Positions 50,710-58,623 of a stretch of DNA of 58,683 nucleotides are shown here, one piece after another. Numbering within the stretch: position 1 is the first letter of the stretch; each line of letters opens with the position of its first letter. The stretch is taken from assembly GCA_903907865.1 (NCBI GenBank), contig CAIVPR010000096.1, positions 1-58,683 of the forward strand. Direction: 5' to 3'. The notes under the pieces are model-generated. The model ran no database searches, was not told the origin of the DNA, and saw nothing but the letters and a program-made list of their open reading frames with translations. The stretch comes from an uncultured Acidobacteriia bacterium (GTDB lineage Bacteria; Acidobacteriota; Terriglobia; Bryobacterales; Bryobacteraceae). A program made the translations under genes and the position numbers.

Positions 50710-51306
50710 GTGAGGATCACCGCCAACGCCAAGGTTGCCACCCGGCAACGAATCCTCGAAGTGGCCTCCAAACTGTTCCTCGACGCAGGCTGGCACCCGA
50801 CCACCACGCGTGGAATTGCGGCCGAGGCCGGGATTGCGACCGGCACCCTGTTCAACTACTTCGCCACCAAGGAGGCAGTCGCGGCGGCTCTGATCGAAAC
50901 AGCACTGGAGCGCGCCTACGAGGGTCTCCCCAACCAGCCTGGCTATGGGGACAGCGTCGAAGGCGATTTGTTTTCGCTTGTCTGGAGCGGCTTTCGAAGT
51001 CTCGCTGGATTCAGGACCTTCCTGGGAGCGGCTGCGGAGACCATATTCAGCCCCCTGGCCCGGCAGTCCCCCGATAGCCCGGGCGACGCCATCCGTACGA
51101 CCCACCTCCAATGGGTGCAGTCCATCATCGCCGAGCATGGCGTTCCAAAGCCTTTGCCCGCCGTCACGCTGCAACTCTACTGGACCCTGTACCTGGGGGT
51201 GCTGGCCTACTGGGCGGCGGATGAATCACCGGGCCAGGAGGATACGCTCGCCCTGCTAGACCAAGCACTGAAACTCTTTGTCAGTTCGCTGGGAGCAGCG
51301 CGCTGA
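50710..51306 (+). CDS. TetR-family transcriptional regulator
   Basis: A 198-residue TetR protein: N-terminal HTH with KVATRQRILEVASKLFLDAG, TTTRGIAAEAGIATGTLFNY and FATKEAVAAALIETALERAY, followed by a helical ligand domain. The start is GTG at 50710. It overlaps by four bases (GTGA) with the stop of a short upstream frame beginning at ATG 50675. The aarF-like gene starts 26 bases downstream, so the pair is co-transcribed and probably autoregulated. The ligand is unknown. Confidence 0.88.
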   Translation: MRITANAKVATRQRILEVASKLFLDAGWHPTTTRGIAAEAGIATGTLFNYFATKEAVAAALIETALERAYEGLPNQPGYGDSVEGDLFSLVWSGFRSLAGFRTFLGAAAETIFSPLARQSPDSPGDAIRTTHLQWVQSIIAEHGVPKPLPAVTLQLYWTLYLGVLAYWAADESPGQEDTLALLDQALKLFVSSLGAAR

Positions 51307-51331
51307 GGCCTTCGAATCAAAGGAGATTGCC

Positions 51332-52750
51332 ATGGACGTCAATATCAGTCAGTTGATCGCAGCCCTTCCAGACGACGGCGGTCCGTCCTCTACCCAAACC
51401 TTGACACAGGAACGGGTCCACGAGATCTTTGCGGACCTTGCATACCGGCCAATGCCGCTCGGCTCGCTCCACAGGTTGTGGACCGCGTCCGAGCTCTCGG
51501 CCCAGATAGCCCTCGCGTATTTGGCCTACGGGATCCGCCAGTGGTTCTGCGATGCCGAAACGGCCGAGAAAGCGCTGCTGGAGACCAATCTGCGTGTTGC
51601 GTTGAAGGTCTTCCATCGCTTGGGATACCTGCGAGGGGCTTTCGCAAAAATCGGACAGACCGCGGCCCACATGCCCAACGTCCTGCCGGACCAGGTGGCC
51701 GAAACGCTGGATACCCTCCACTCGAGCGCGCCACCGATGCACTATTTGCTCATCCGCGAAGTGGTGCGGAACGAGTTCGGCAAGGACCCGGAAGAGCTGT
51801 TCGCCACCTTTGAACGGGAGGCCTTCGCGGCGGCCTCCATCGGCCAGGTCCACCGCGCCACGCTCAAGACCGGTGAGCGGGTCGCGGTCAAGATCCAGTA
51901 TCCCGGGATCGCACGCACCATCGACGCCGATTTCCGGAACATCCAGGCGCTCATGCTGCCTATGCGGCTCGGCAAGGAATGGGAGTCCGTCAAGGCACAG
52001 GCCGGAGAGATCCACCGGATGTTGAAGCAGGAGGTGGACTACCGGCAGGAAGCCGAATCACTCCGCAATGCGGCGGCGTTGTTCCAGCCCGAAGACGGCA
52101 TCGTCGTTCCGCGCGTCTACCCCGAAGTCTCCGGCCTGCGCGTCCTCACCACCGAATTGTTGCAGGGGACGCATCTGCCGGAATACCTCGCAGCCAACCC
52201 GACCCAGGCTTCACGCAACGAGTTCGGAACGAAAATTGACAGGGCGTGGTGGCGGCTGTACCTCGCCTTCATCGGGTACTCGGACCCCAATCCCGGCAAT
52301 TACATCTTCCTTTCAGACGGCAGGCTCGGGCTGCTCGATTTCGGCTGCGTCCGGCATTTCACCGAAGAGGAGCGCGAATTGGTGCGGTTGGCCGACAAGG
52401 CTGCATTCGAAGACCCGTCCCTCATGCCCCAACTTGTCCAGAAGGCCTGCGGCATTCACCCAGCCGATCCCGAGTTCGGGGCTTACCTCCGGATCATGCA
52501 GGACACCTGCGACTGGATGCTGGCACCGCACAGCCAGCCGGGCCCCTTCGACTTCGGCAACCCCTCGCACTTCGATAAGGGCGCGGAGTTGTTCTCGGGT
52601 GTGGTTCGGAGTCGGCATGTCCGCGCCCACCCAATGTACGTCTACCACAACCGCGCCGTCTATGGACTGCTGGCCCTCCTGTACCGCCTCGGCGCACAGG
52701 TGGATGTAGCTGAAGTCCTCCGCCAGGAACGGGCGAGGAACCCAGCATAA
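51332..52750 (+). CDS. ABC1/AarF (UbiB/ADCK-type) atypical kinase
   Basis: A 472-residue UbiB-like kinase: GAFAKIGQTAAHMPNVLP (KxGQ motif), AFAAASIGQVHRATLKTGER with the Ala-rich loop replacing the glycine loop, VAVKIQYPGI (Lys), EVDYRQEAESLR (Glu), YSDPNPGNYIF (catalytic loop) and LLDFGCVRHF (metal Asp). The family works in quinone or other lipid metabolism; activity on proteins is doubtful. The usual HxDPHPGN reads YSDPNPGN, so the first His is lost. AGGAG six bases upstream fixes ATG 51332. It follows the TetR gene. Confidence 0.9.
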   Translation: MDVNISQLIAALPDDGGPSSTQTLTQERVHEIFADLAYRPMPLGSLHRLWTASELSAQIALAYLAYGIRQWFCDAETAEKALLETNLRVALKVFHRLGYLRGAFAKIGQTAAHMPNVLPDQVAETLDTLHSSAPPMHYLLIREVVRNEFGKDPEELFATFEREAFAAASIGQVHRATLKTGERVAVKIQYPGIARTIDADFRNIQALMLPMRLGKEWESVKAQAGEIHRMLKQEVDYRQEAESLRNAAALFQPEDGIVVPRVYPEVSGLRVLTTELLQGTHLPEYLAANPTQASRNEFGTKIDRAWWRLYLAFIGYSDPNPGNYIFLSDGRLGLLDFGCVRHFTEEERELVRLADKAAFEDPSLMPQLVQKACGIHPADPEFGAYLRIMQDTCDWMLAPHSQPGPFDFGNPSHFDKGAELFSGVVRSRHVRAHPMYVYHNRAVYGLLALLYRLGAQVDVAEVLRQERARNPA

Positions 52751-52811
52751 ACGGTTGGTGGACTGCGACAATCTGTGCGTCGCGCAGGCTTACGCGCGGC
52801 GATTGAACTGG
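52709..52811 (+). repeat. left copy of the aarF-nadB junction (decayed nadB 5' end)
   Basis: The segment contains the last codons of the intact aarF-like gene, then TTGGTGGACTGCGACAATCTG and CTTACGCGCGGCGATTGAACTGG. The right copy at 54347-54475 has the same order with GAAGTCCTCCGCCAAGAACG, TTGGTGGACTGCGACTATCTG and TTTACGCGCGGCGATTGAACTGG. Thus the 5' end of nadB persists here as a degenerate relic without the FAD loop. Confidence 0.85.
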
Positions 52812-52825
52812 GCACGGGCCGCGGA

Positions 52826-52843
52826 CAGGCCCGGAAGGGCCTG
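52826..52843 (+). terminator. hairpin downstream of aarF relic
   Basis: CAGGCCC (52826-52832) pairs with GGGCCTG (52837-52843) around GGAA. The stem is perfect but no T run follows. It may end the tetR-aarF transcript. Confidence 0.45.
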
Positions 52844-52966
52844 CCAACAGCCAACAAGGACTGTCCGAACTGGCGAGGCATTGGTGCCGTCGCTTCAGGA
52901 TTTTCCCACTGGCATGGCAACTGTGCCACGCCCAAAAGGAATCTGCGTGCCCGCACTTATTTAACC

Positions 52967-52995
52967 TTGACATGGACTTCTTTTTCCTGCATCAT
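52967..52995 (+). promoter_or_regulatory. possible promoter upstream of the Cys-rich peptide gene
   Basis: TTGACA (52967-52972) followed after 17 bases by CATCAT (52990-52995), four of six -10 positions. This AT-rich stretch stands out from the surrounding GC-rich DNA and lies in the inserted segment. The leader to the ATG at 53146 would be about 145 bases, in which I see no further structure. Confidence 0.35.
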
Positions 52996-53145
52996 TCTAT
53001 TATCGTAACTTTCTAGAAGATCCTAGTCCATGAAGCTCCAATATGCGGAACGTTCAACCTAGAACGCTAGGACGCCGCAGACATCATGGTGGGCTGTAGG
53101 ACGCCTGAAGGAATCATTCGCTTCACAATCAAAGGAGCAGCAAAA

Positions 53146-53418
53146 ATGCGAAGGAAAATAGACAAAGCGCTCAACGCAACTCTGGTGGCACTGCTCGTGC
53201 TGCTGGCAACTCAGACCCTGATCTACGCCCAGTGCCCACAACAGTTCGCTCCGGGCCACGCGGTCACGAGCTACACATACATCGACCCGTCGTGCTCGAA
53301 CTTCGGGCACAACTCCAACTGCTATTACGTTCAGTGCAACTCCGACATCGCCTGCGGCAGCATCCAGCCGCCGTACAACAGCTACGCGTGCTGGGGTTTT
53401 CCTTGGTGCGTTTGCTAG
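53146..53418 (+). CDS. small secreted protein with eight cysteines
   Basis: A 90-residue preprotein. The signal peptide (LVALLVLLATQTLIYA) is followed by about 60 residues with eight Cys (QCPQQ, PSCSN, SNCYYVQCN, DIACG, YACWGFPWCVC), enough for four disulfides. It is rich in Tyr, Ser, Asn and Pro and short, like a secreted peptide, toxin or pheromone. AGGAG nine bases upstream fixes the ATG. It is followed after 40 bases by a second secreted protein gene. I do not recognise a family. Confidence 0.75.
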   Translation: MRRKIDKALNATLVALLVLLATQTLIYAQCPQQFAPGHAVTSYTYIDPSCSNFGHNSNCYYVQCNSDIACGSIQPPYNSYACWGFPWCVC

Positions 53419-53458
53419 GCCAACCCACGGACAAGAATGGGGGCAAGAAAGAACCATT

Positions 53459-54256
53459 ATGAAGGCAAAACTCCTTGTAACCGTCGTGGTGGCCCTCGCG
53501 GTCGCCATGTTCGCGGTCTCGACGCTCCAGAGAACAAGTAGCCTCTACGCCCAAGCCACCTTCAAGGGTGCGACCGTCGTGACGGACGAGTACTACAACT
53601 GCGAGCCCGGTTCGGCGGGCTGCGCGCCGGAGGTCCGCACGGTCCACTCCTTTGGTCCAGACGGTTCCCGCTCGTCGTTCCGTTACTGGTTGCGGCCCGA
53701 GAAGCGGGCAAGCGATCCGTTGATGGGTGACATCTTCGGGGCTAACGGCGACAGCACCCATATCCTAGGCAACGTGGGAGAGTACTTCACGGTCCGAAAC
53801 AAAATCCATACCCCGCCGGTCACCGCGCTGAACATCAGCGGGGACTGCTTGGAGATAGCGGCCCAAGGGTACACGAGAGCGGGCACCCAGACGGTCCACG
53901 GGTATAGGGCGGTGGTATTCGAGTCCAAGGGCGCGATGGACGACACGACCGTCGACTACCTTCCTGGGCTGAACTGCGCGGCCGTTCCTGCACGCACGAA
54001 GAGTGCCCACGGCCCGTTTACGGTTTCCCTTCCGGTTGACATTCATGAAGGGTTCGAGCCAGCCAAGCTCGCCATGGCACCGGCTGGCATGGTAGAGGTC
54101 GCTCCGAGTCAAGCCTACAGGGAGTCGGCTGCCCGGTCCCTTGCCATGCAGGGATACTCGCCCCAGCAGATCCAGGACAACTGGAACAAATCCATCGCCA
54201 ACTCTCCTCTGGACAGGCATGATCAGCTTTGGAAAGAGGGTTTGGCCAGAAAGTGA
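53459..54256 (+). CDS. secreted protein, unknown, partner of Cys-rich peptide
   Basis: A 265-residue exported protein (KAKLLVTVVVALAVAMFAVS). The mature part is strand-rich: TFKGATVVTDEYYNCEPGSA, HSFGPDGSRSSFRYWLR, VTALNISGDCLEIAAQGYTR, then GYRAVVFESKGAMDDTTVDY, ending with a helical tail (SYSPQQ-like IQDNWNKSIANSP). Four Cys are present. No known domain is recognised. It lies with the Cys-rich peptide gene in the segment that separates aarF from nadB. Confidence 0.75.
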   Translation: MKAKLLVTVVVALAVAMFAVSTLQRTSSLYAQATFKGATVVTDEYYNCEPGSAGCAPEVRTVHSFGPDGSRSSFRYWLRPEKRASDPLMGDIFGANGDSTHILGNVGEYFTVRNKIHTPPVTALNISGDCLEIAAQGYTRAGTQTVHGYRAVVFESKGAMDDTTVDYLPGLNCAAVPARTKSAHGPFTVSLPVDIHEGFEPAKLAMAPAGMVEVAPSQAYRESAARSLAMQGYSPQQIQDNWNKSIANSPLDRHDQLWKEGLARK

Positions 54257-54346
54257 CGGCCTACGGGGCCGCGCAAGTCGCTCATAACCCGGCGGCTGCG
54301 CGCCTCTGTCACAGCGCTGGCGGTGACAGACCTTTACCGCAACCGC

Positions 54347-54475
54347 GCTGGAAGTCCTCCGCCAAGAACGGGCCCGGAACCCACTGTAAGACAGTTGTTA
54401 AAATTGGGTTGGTGGACTGCGACTATCTGGTCATCGGTGCCGGCGTCGCCGGTTTACGCGCGGCGATTGAACTGG
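54347..54475 (+). repeat. right copy of the aarF-nadB junction (relic of aarF 3' end)
   Basis: CTGGAAGTCCTCCGCCAAG and the following bases encode LEVLRQERARNPL and a stop, a near match to the intact aarF C-terminus VAEVLRQERARNPA. It continues through the nadB start to the first 20 codons. So the end of an aarF gene stands here without the rest of that gene. Confidence 0.85.
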
Positions 54476-55926
54476 CGGAGGCCGGCACTGTGCTGGTTGT
54501 CGCGAAGGATTCCCTGAAGGAGTCGTCGTCGGAATACGCCCAGGGCGGCATCGCGGTCGCTCTGAGCGACGAGGACGAGGTGGCCCTCCACGAGCACGAC
54601 ACGCTCTACGCGGGCGACGGGCTGTGCAACGTGGCGGCGGTACACCGGTTGGTCGAGGACGGTCCCCCGGCGATCGAGGAACTCATCGAGTGGGGGGCGG
54701 AGTTCGACCGCGAGGGAAACAAGCTCTCGTTCACCCGCGAGGGTGCCCACAGCCGCAACAGGATCCTCCACGCCCACGGCGATTCCACCGGGCATGAGAT
54801 TGCCCGTACCCTGTACCAGAAAGCCTCGTCGCTCCCGAATGTCCGCTTTGAGAGCTACGCGGCCACGGTGGACTTGCTGCATGCCAATGGCCGCGTCCTC
54901 GGGGCCGTGATGTTCGACTCGAAGTCAGGCACGACCCGCGACGTCCGCGCCCGAGCGGTGCTGCTGGCAACGGGTGGCCTCGGCCGCCTCTTCAAGGAGA
55001 CCACCAACCCGGACGTCGCGACGGGCGACGGCGTGGCAATGGCATGGCGGGTCGGGGCGGTGGTCGCCAATATCGAGATGGTCCAGTTCCATCCGACGGC
55101 GCTGCATCTAGACGGCGTGCCGCGCTTCCTGCTTTCCGAGGCGCTGCGCGGGGAAGGGGCGGTGCTGCGGAACAAGTCCGGCGAAGCGTTCATGGAGCGC
55201 TACCACGAACTCCGCGACTTGGCACCGCGCGATGTGGTGTCCCGCTCGATTGTCGCCGAGATGCGCAGGACCGGATCGCCGCACGTGTGGCTGGACCTGA
55301 CGACCAAGTCCGCCGATTTCATCGCCCACCGCTTTCCCCGGATCTACCGGACCTGCCTCCAGTACGGCGTCGACATCTCGAAGGAACCAGCGCCAGTGCA
55401 TCCGGCAGCCCATTACGCCATGGGCGGGGTGCGGACGGACTTGGAAGGCCGCAGCGGAATTGCGGGGCTCTATGCGGCGGGCGAGGTGGCATGCAGCGGG
55501 GTCCACGGGGCCAACCGGCTGGCTAGCAATTCACTGCTGGAAGCGCTTGTGTTCGGGGCGCGTGCGGGTGCTGCCATGCGCACCGAGGCCGGCGTGGCGA
55601 CACCGGGACCGGTAGAACGCCCCGAATTCCTCGTGCCGGGCATGGACGAGGCCGAACTTCGACAACTAACCTGGGAGCACTGCGGGATACTGCGGGACCA
55701 CATCGGACTTGACGCCGCCAAACGGGCACTGGCCGAGGTTGCGTGGACGGCGGCCCCGGGGTTGTCCGTGGCGGCGATTGAACGCCGGAATCTGGTTCAA
55801 TTGGCGGGGTTGGTTGCGGACGCCGCGCTCTGGCGGGAGGAAAGCCGGGGTGCGCACTACCGCACTGACTTCCCCGTGTCACGCACCGAGTTCCAGCGGG
55901 ACTCGGTTTTTCGGCAACTGGCGTAG
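54412..55926 (+). CDS. nadB: L-aspartate oxidase
   Basis: Flavoenzyme that oxidises aspartate to iminoaspartate, the first step of bacterial NAD synthesis. It has 504 residues: CDYLVIGAGVAGLRAAIELA (FAD loop), SSSEYAQGGIAVALSDEDE, EGAHSRNRILHAHGDSTGHE (substrate region), PTALHLDGVPRFLLSEALRG, APVHPAAHYAMGGVRTDLEG, then VACSGVHGANRLASNSLLEA. The catalytic His and Arg are in these blocks. GTG at 54412 is chosen because homologues start with MDCD-like sequence; TTG at 54409 is adjacent. nadA and nadC are not nearby. Confidence 0.93.
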   Translation: MDCDYLVIGAGVAGLRAAIELAEAGTVLVVAKDSLKESSSEYAQGGIAVALSDEDEVALHEHDTLYAGDGLCNVAAVHRLVEDGPPAIEELIEWGAEFDREGNKLSFTREGAHSRNRILHAHGDSTGHEIARTLYQKASSLPNVRFESYAATVDLLHANGRVLGAVMFDSKSGTTRDVRARAVLLATGGLGRLFKETTNPDVATGDGVAMAWRVGAVVANIEMVQFHPTALHLDGVPRFLLSEALRGEGAVLRNKSGEAFMERYHELRDLAPRDVVSRSIVAEMRRTGSPHVWLDLTTKSADFIAHRFPRIYRTCLQYGVDISKEPAPVHPAAHYAMGGVRTDLEGRSGIAGLYAAGEVACSGVHGANRLASNSLLEALVFGARAGAAMRTEAGVATPGPVERPEFLVPGMDEAELRQLTWEHCGILRDHIGLDAAKRALAEVAWTAAPGLSVAAIERRNLVQLAGLVADAALWREESRGAHYRTDFPVSRTEFQRDSVFRQLA

Positions 55927-55962
55927 GACCTCTCGACGGGTTGCTTTCTTAGCGGTTGGCCT

Positions 55963-56107
55963 TCTTTGCGTTCTTGGCGTGCCGCTCGCTTGGCGACCTT
56001 TGCGCGAACCTCATTGAGCGATCCGCCCAACCCGAAACCTTCCGGTTCGGCGAACAATGAGGTTCGCGCAAAGGTCGCCAAGGAACCGCACGCCAAGAAC
56101 GCAAAGA
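55963..56107. repeat. long near-perfect inverted repeat
   Basis: Left arm 55963-56016 and right arm 56055-56107 pair over about 50 of 53-54 positions: TCTTTGCGTTCTTGGCGTGC on one side and GGCGACCTTTGCGCGAACC, CTCATTG on the inside. The 38-base loop contains CCGAAACC and GGTTCGG, which can pair too. It lies between nadB and the convergent permease gene. It may be a terminator for both or a mobile repeat. Confidence 0.85.
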
Positions 56108-56149
56108 AAACGAATTCCGGCGCGAGGCTGCCTGACCGGGGTCTGACTC

Positions 56150-58363
56150 CTAGTGGTGCCGGAGTTCCGTCTCCACGTCTTCGAGCGCCGAGGTACGGCG
56201 TGCCTCGTCCAGCAGATCCGCCTGAAAGCGCCGCAAAGCCACGCCGATCACGTCGCGGTGGTGCAGCTTGGCCCCGAACTGGCCTTGGCTCAGGTCCAGC
56301 CACAGGTCGTGGGCGCGCTCCACATCCTCCGGCCAGAGGCGGGGCGGGTGCGGTCCCAAATTGACGAAGTAGGGCGGCTTGTCCGGCTGCGCGACTTCCA
56401 GCGAAAACGCATGGCGCGGCTCCGGCAATCCTTCCCAAGCCAAACCGATGCGCCTTGCCAGCTCGGCCGTCTCCATACGCAACGAGGCACCGGTCACCAC
56501 GCGCGACGCTTGGAGTCGCTGCGCCGTCTGCACGATTGCGCCGAACGGGTCGGGACTCGGCACCACCAGCAATTCCACCGTCTTGCCTTCCTTTTCCGCC
56601 ACCTCGACCACCTTCGAAAACAGTTCGCGCTCGTAGTCGGTGAAGATTTGGTTCTGTGTGAGTTGGAGGTCGGCAGTGCCCGCTGAAACTTGGCGAACAG
56701 TCATCACCACGATGTCGTGGCGCCGCATGTTGGTCTTGTGCAGTACGGACCGCAGGTGCGCCAGGTTGGTCACGTCGCGGACAGCAATCAGAATCGCGCC
56801 CGGGCGTGCATTGAGGTTGGCGGACTCGGCGTCAACCTGAACGTCGAGGTTGAACTCCTCGAGGCCATGCTTCACGCCGTGCAGCTTCTTGCGGTTGATG
56901 TGCTCGGAAACGGTGAAGATGATGAACAGGATGATGGTGAACGCCAACCCATAGATGGTGGCGTACTTCTTTGAGAAGAGGTTGGCGATGGCGGTCGCGC
57001 CCAGCAGCAGGGTGGTGATGCCGAGGCCGATGGGGATTTCAACGCCGCCGATGCGGATGTTCAACGGGAACTTGTATTCCTGGTCGTGGCGGTGATACCG
57101 CAACACGAGCACGCCGAGCGATTTGAGGAAGAAGCTCCAAACCACGCCGAACGCGTACGCTTCGCCGAGCAGGTAAACGTCGCCGCCGCTCAGAATGATG
57201 GTGAAGATCTGGAGGATTGCAATCAGGTTGATGATGCGGTAGGTGGTGCCGAAGCGGCGGTGGGGCTTGCGGAACCAGTCGACCAAGACGCCGTCCTCGG
57301 CCACCCGGTTCATCACGCCGTTGCCGCCGATCATCGACGTATTTACGGCACCGGCCAGAATCAACACGCCCACCACCACGACAAACACGTGGAAGCCGAG
57401 CCGCAGGTATTCGGGGCCCGCCAAGTGCATCGCCAAGCCGCCCAGTAGGTTGTCCACATACTTGGGCCGGATCGCATCGGGGATGATCATCGCGGCGAAC
57501 AGGGTGATCAGGCCGGTCGAGAGTGCTGCGTAGACGCAGACAATGTTGCCTGTGATGCGCAGGTTCTGCAGTTTCGGGTAGGCGATTTCACGGTAAACCT
57601 GGGCCAACGTCTCAAAGCCGCTCATCGAAAGCAGAGAGTGGCCGATGGCGATCATGATCGCGATGGCGGAGATGGACGGGAAGACCGTGCCCTTGAACCA
57701 GCCAAGCGAGGTGTCGCCGAAAGTGAGGTTCGAGGCGATTGGAGCGGGCGGGATCTGGGCCACGCCGTGCAGCAGGATCGTGAGCGGGCACCAAACCAGG
57801 AATATGACGACCATAACGGTCGTGATTTGCATGATCCGCAACGCCTTGCCGCTGGACTCGTGCATTCCCTTGGTGTTTTCCCACCAGAAGTAAATGGTAA
57901 CGATGACGGCGAACCCGGCGGAGAACCAATTCGGCGGCAGCACGTATTTGACGTGCGTCATCACCAAGATTTCATTCACCAATCCGGCCAAGTACTGGCC
58001 AGCGCTGACAACGCTGATAGGGCCGGTCAGGATGTAGTCAAACAGCAACGACGAAACCGAGATGCGGGCAATGAACGGGCCCATGGCATCCCGGACGACG
58101 ACGTAGACGCCGCCGCGGACGAACATCGACGAACTTTCCAGGTAGACGGACCGGACCGCGAAGCTGAACAGCATGACGCCAAGCACGAACCAAGGGGCGG
58201 ATTTGCCCACCGCCTGCTCGGCGATGCCGCCGGCATAGAAGGCGGACGATGCGAGGTCGCTGAGGACGATGGACGCTGCTCGCCAAAACGAGATAAATGC
58301 GAGGGCTACCGTGGTGGCGACTACCACCTTGGAACCGGTACGGACGTTAGATTCGGGTGTCAA
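56150..58363 (-). CDS. APC-superfamily amino acid permease with cytosolic C-terminal domain
   Basis: A 737-residue transporter with twelve likely helices in the first 510 residues (VVVATTVALAFISFWRAASI, AAIMIPDAIR region, ILILAGAVNTSMIGGNGVMN and YGLAFTIILFIIFTVSEHIN). The cytosolic 220-residue tail has IRDVTNLAHLRS-like and VVMTVRQVSAGTADL and ELLVVPSPDPFGAIV sequence, resembling a Usp-like nucleotide-binding fold. Substrate unknown. TTG at 58363 is preceded by GGAG at six bases, which supports this start. Confidence 0.85.
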   Translation of the reverse strand: MTPESNVRTGSKVVVATTVALAFISFWRAASIVLSDLASSAFYAGGIAEQAVGKSAPWFVLGVMLFSFAVRSVYLESSSMFVRGGVYVVVRDAMGPFIARISVSSLLFDYILTGPISVVSAGQYLAGLVNEILVMTHVKYVLPPNWFSAGFAVIVTIYFWWENTKGMHESSGKALRIMQITTVMVVIFLVWCPLTILLHGVAQIPPAPIASNLTFGDTSLGWFKGTVFPSISAIAIMIAIGHSLLSMSGFETLAQVYREIAYPKLQNLRITGNIVCVYAALSTGLITLFAAMIIPDAIRPKYVDNLLGGLAMHLAGPEYLRLGFHVFVVVVGVLILAGAVNTSMIGGNGVMNRVAEDGVLVDWFRKPHRRFGTTYRIINLIAILQIFTIILSGGDVYLLGEAYAFGVVWSFFLKSLGVLVLRYHRHDQEYKFPLNIRIGGVEIPIGLGITTLLLGATAIANLFSKKYATIYGLAFTIILFIIFTVSEHINRKKLHGVKHGLEEFNLDVQVDAESANLNARPGAILIAVRDVTNLAHLRSVLHKTNMRRHDIVVMTVRQVSAGTADLQLTQNQIFTDYERELFSKVVEVAEKEGKTVELLVVPSPDPFGAIVQTAQRLQASRVVTGASLRMETAELARRIGLAWEGLPEPRHAFSLEVAQPDKPPYFVNLGPHPPRLWPEDVERAHDLWLDLSQGQFGAKLHHRDVIGVALRRFQADLLDEARRTSALEDVETELRHH

Positions 58364-58375
58364 AAAACGCTCCAG

Positions 58376-58406
58376 ATTTTATGTCGCATGTGTCGGTTTC
58401 CGACAC
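58376..58406 (-). promoter_or_regulatory. palindrome and -10-like box before the permease gene
   Basis: GTGTCGG (58390-58396) and CCGACAC (58400-58406) form a perfect seven-base dyad with a three-base centre. On the minus strand, TAAAAT (58381-58376) follows and could be a -10 box. A regulator bound to the dyad would cover the -35 region. No regulator gene is adjacent. Confidence 0.4.
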
Positions 58407-58623
58407 CGCGATCCCTTGGTGTGGCTAGGAATGACAAGCCCGCGAACGACAGGGTCCGTGGCGGCTTTTTGCCTTCTTAGGGTACCATGCGGGCCATGGA
58501 GGTCGATTGCGGAGTCGGTACCTTCTTGCAGCCACCAAGCTATCCGCGACTGGCCTAAGCCGTCATCGGGGTACCCGCCAGCGCGCCTGTTCACCCGTCG
58601 CGTGAAAACCGTCCGGCATGACT
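58407..58623. other. noncoding upstream region of the permease gene
   Basis: Nothing gene-like is visible on either strand beyond short chance frames. It may hold the distal promoter of the permease. It ends at the second dispersed repeat copy. Confidence 0.3.

Noticed and set aside
54229-54411. N-terminal extension of NadB of 61 codons
   Set aside because: It overlaps the upstream gene's end and encodes the aarF relic region out of frame. The FAD loop starts right after the GTG at 54412.
55963-56107. Possible insertion sequence ends
   Set aside because: The arms enclose only 38 bases and no transposase gene, so at most a miniature element; reported as an inverted repeat only.
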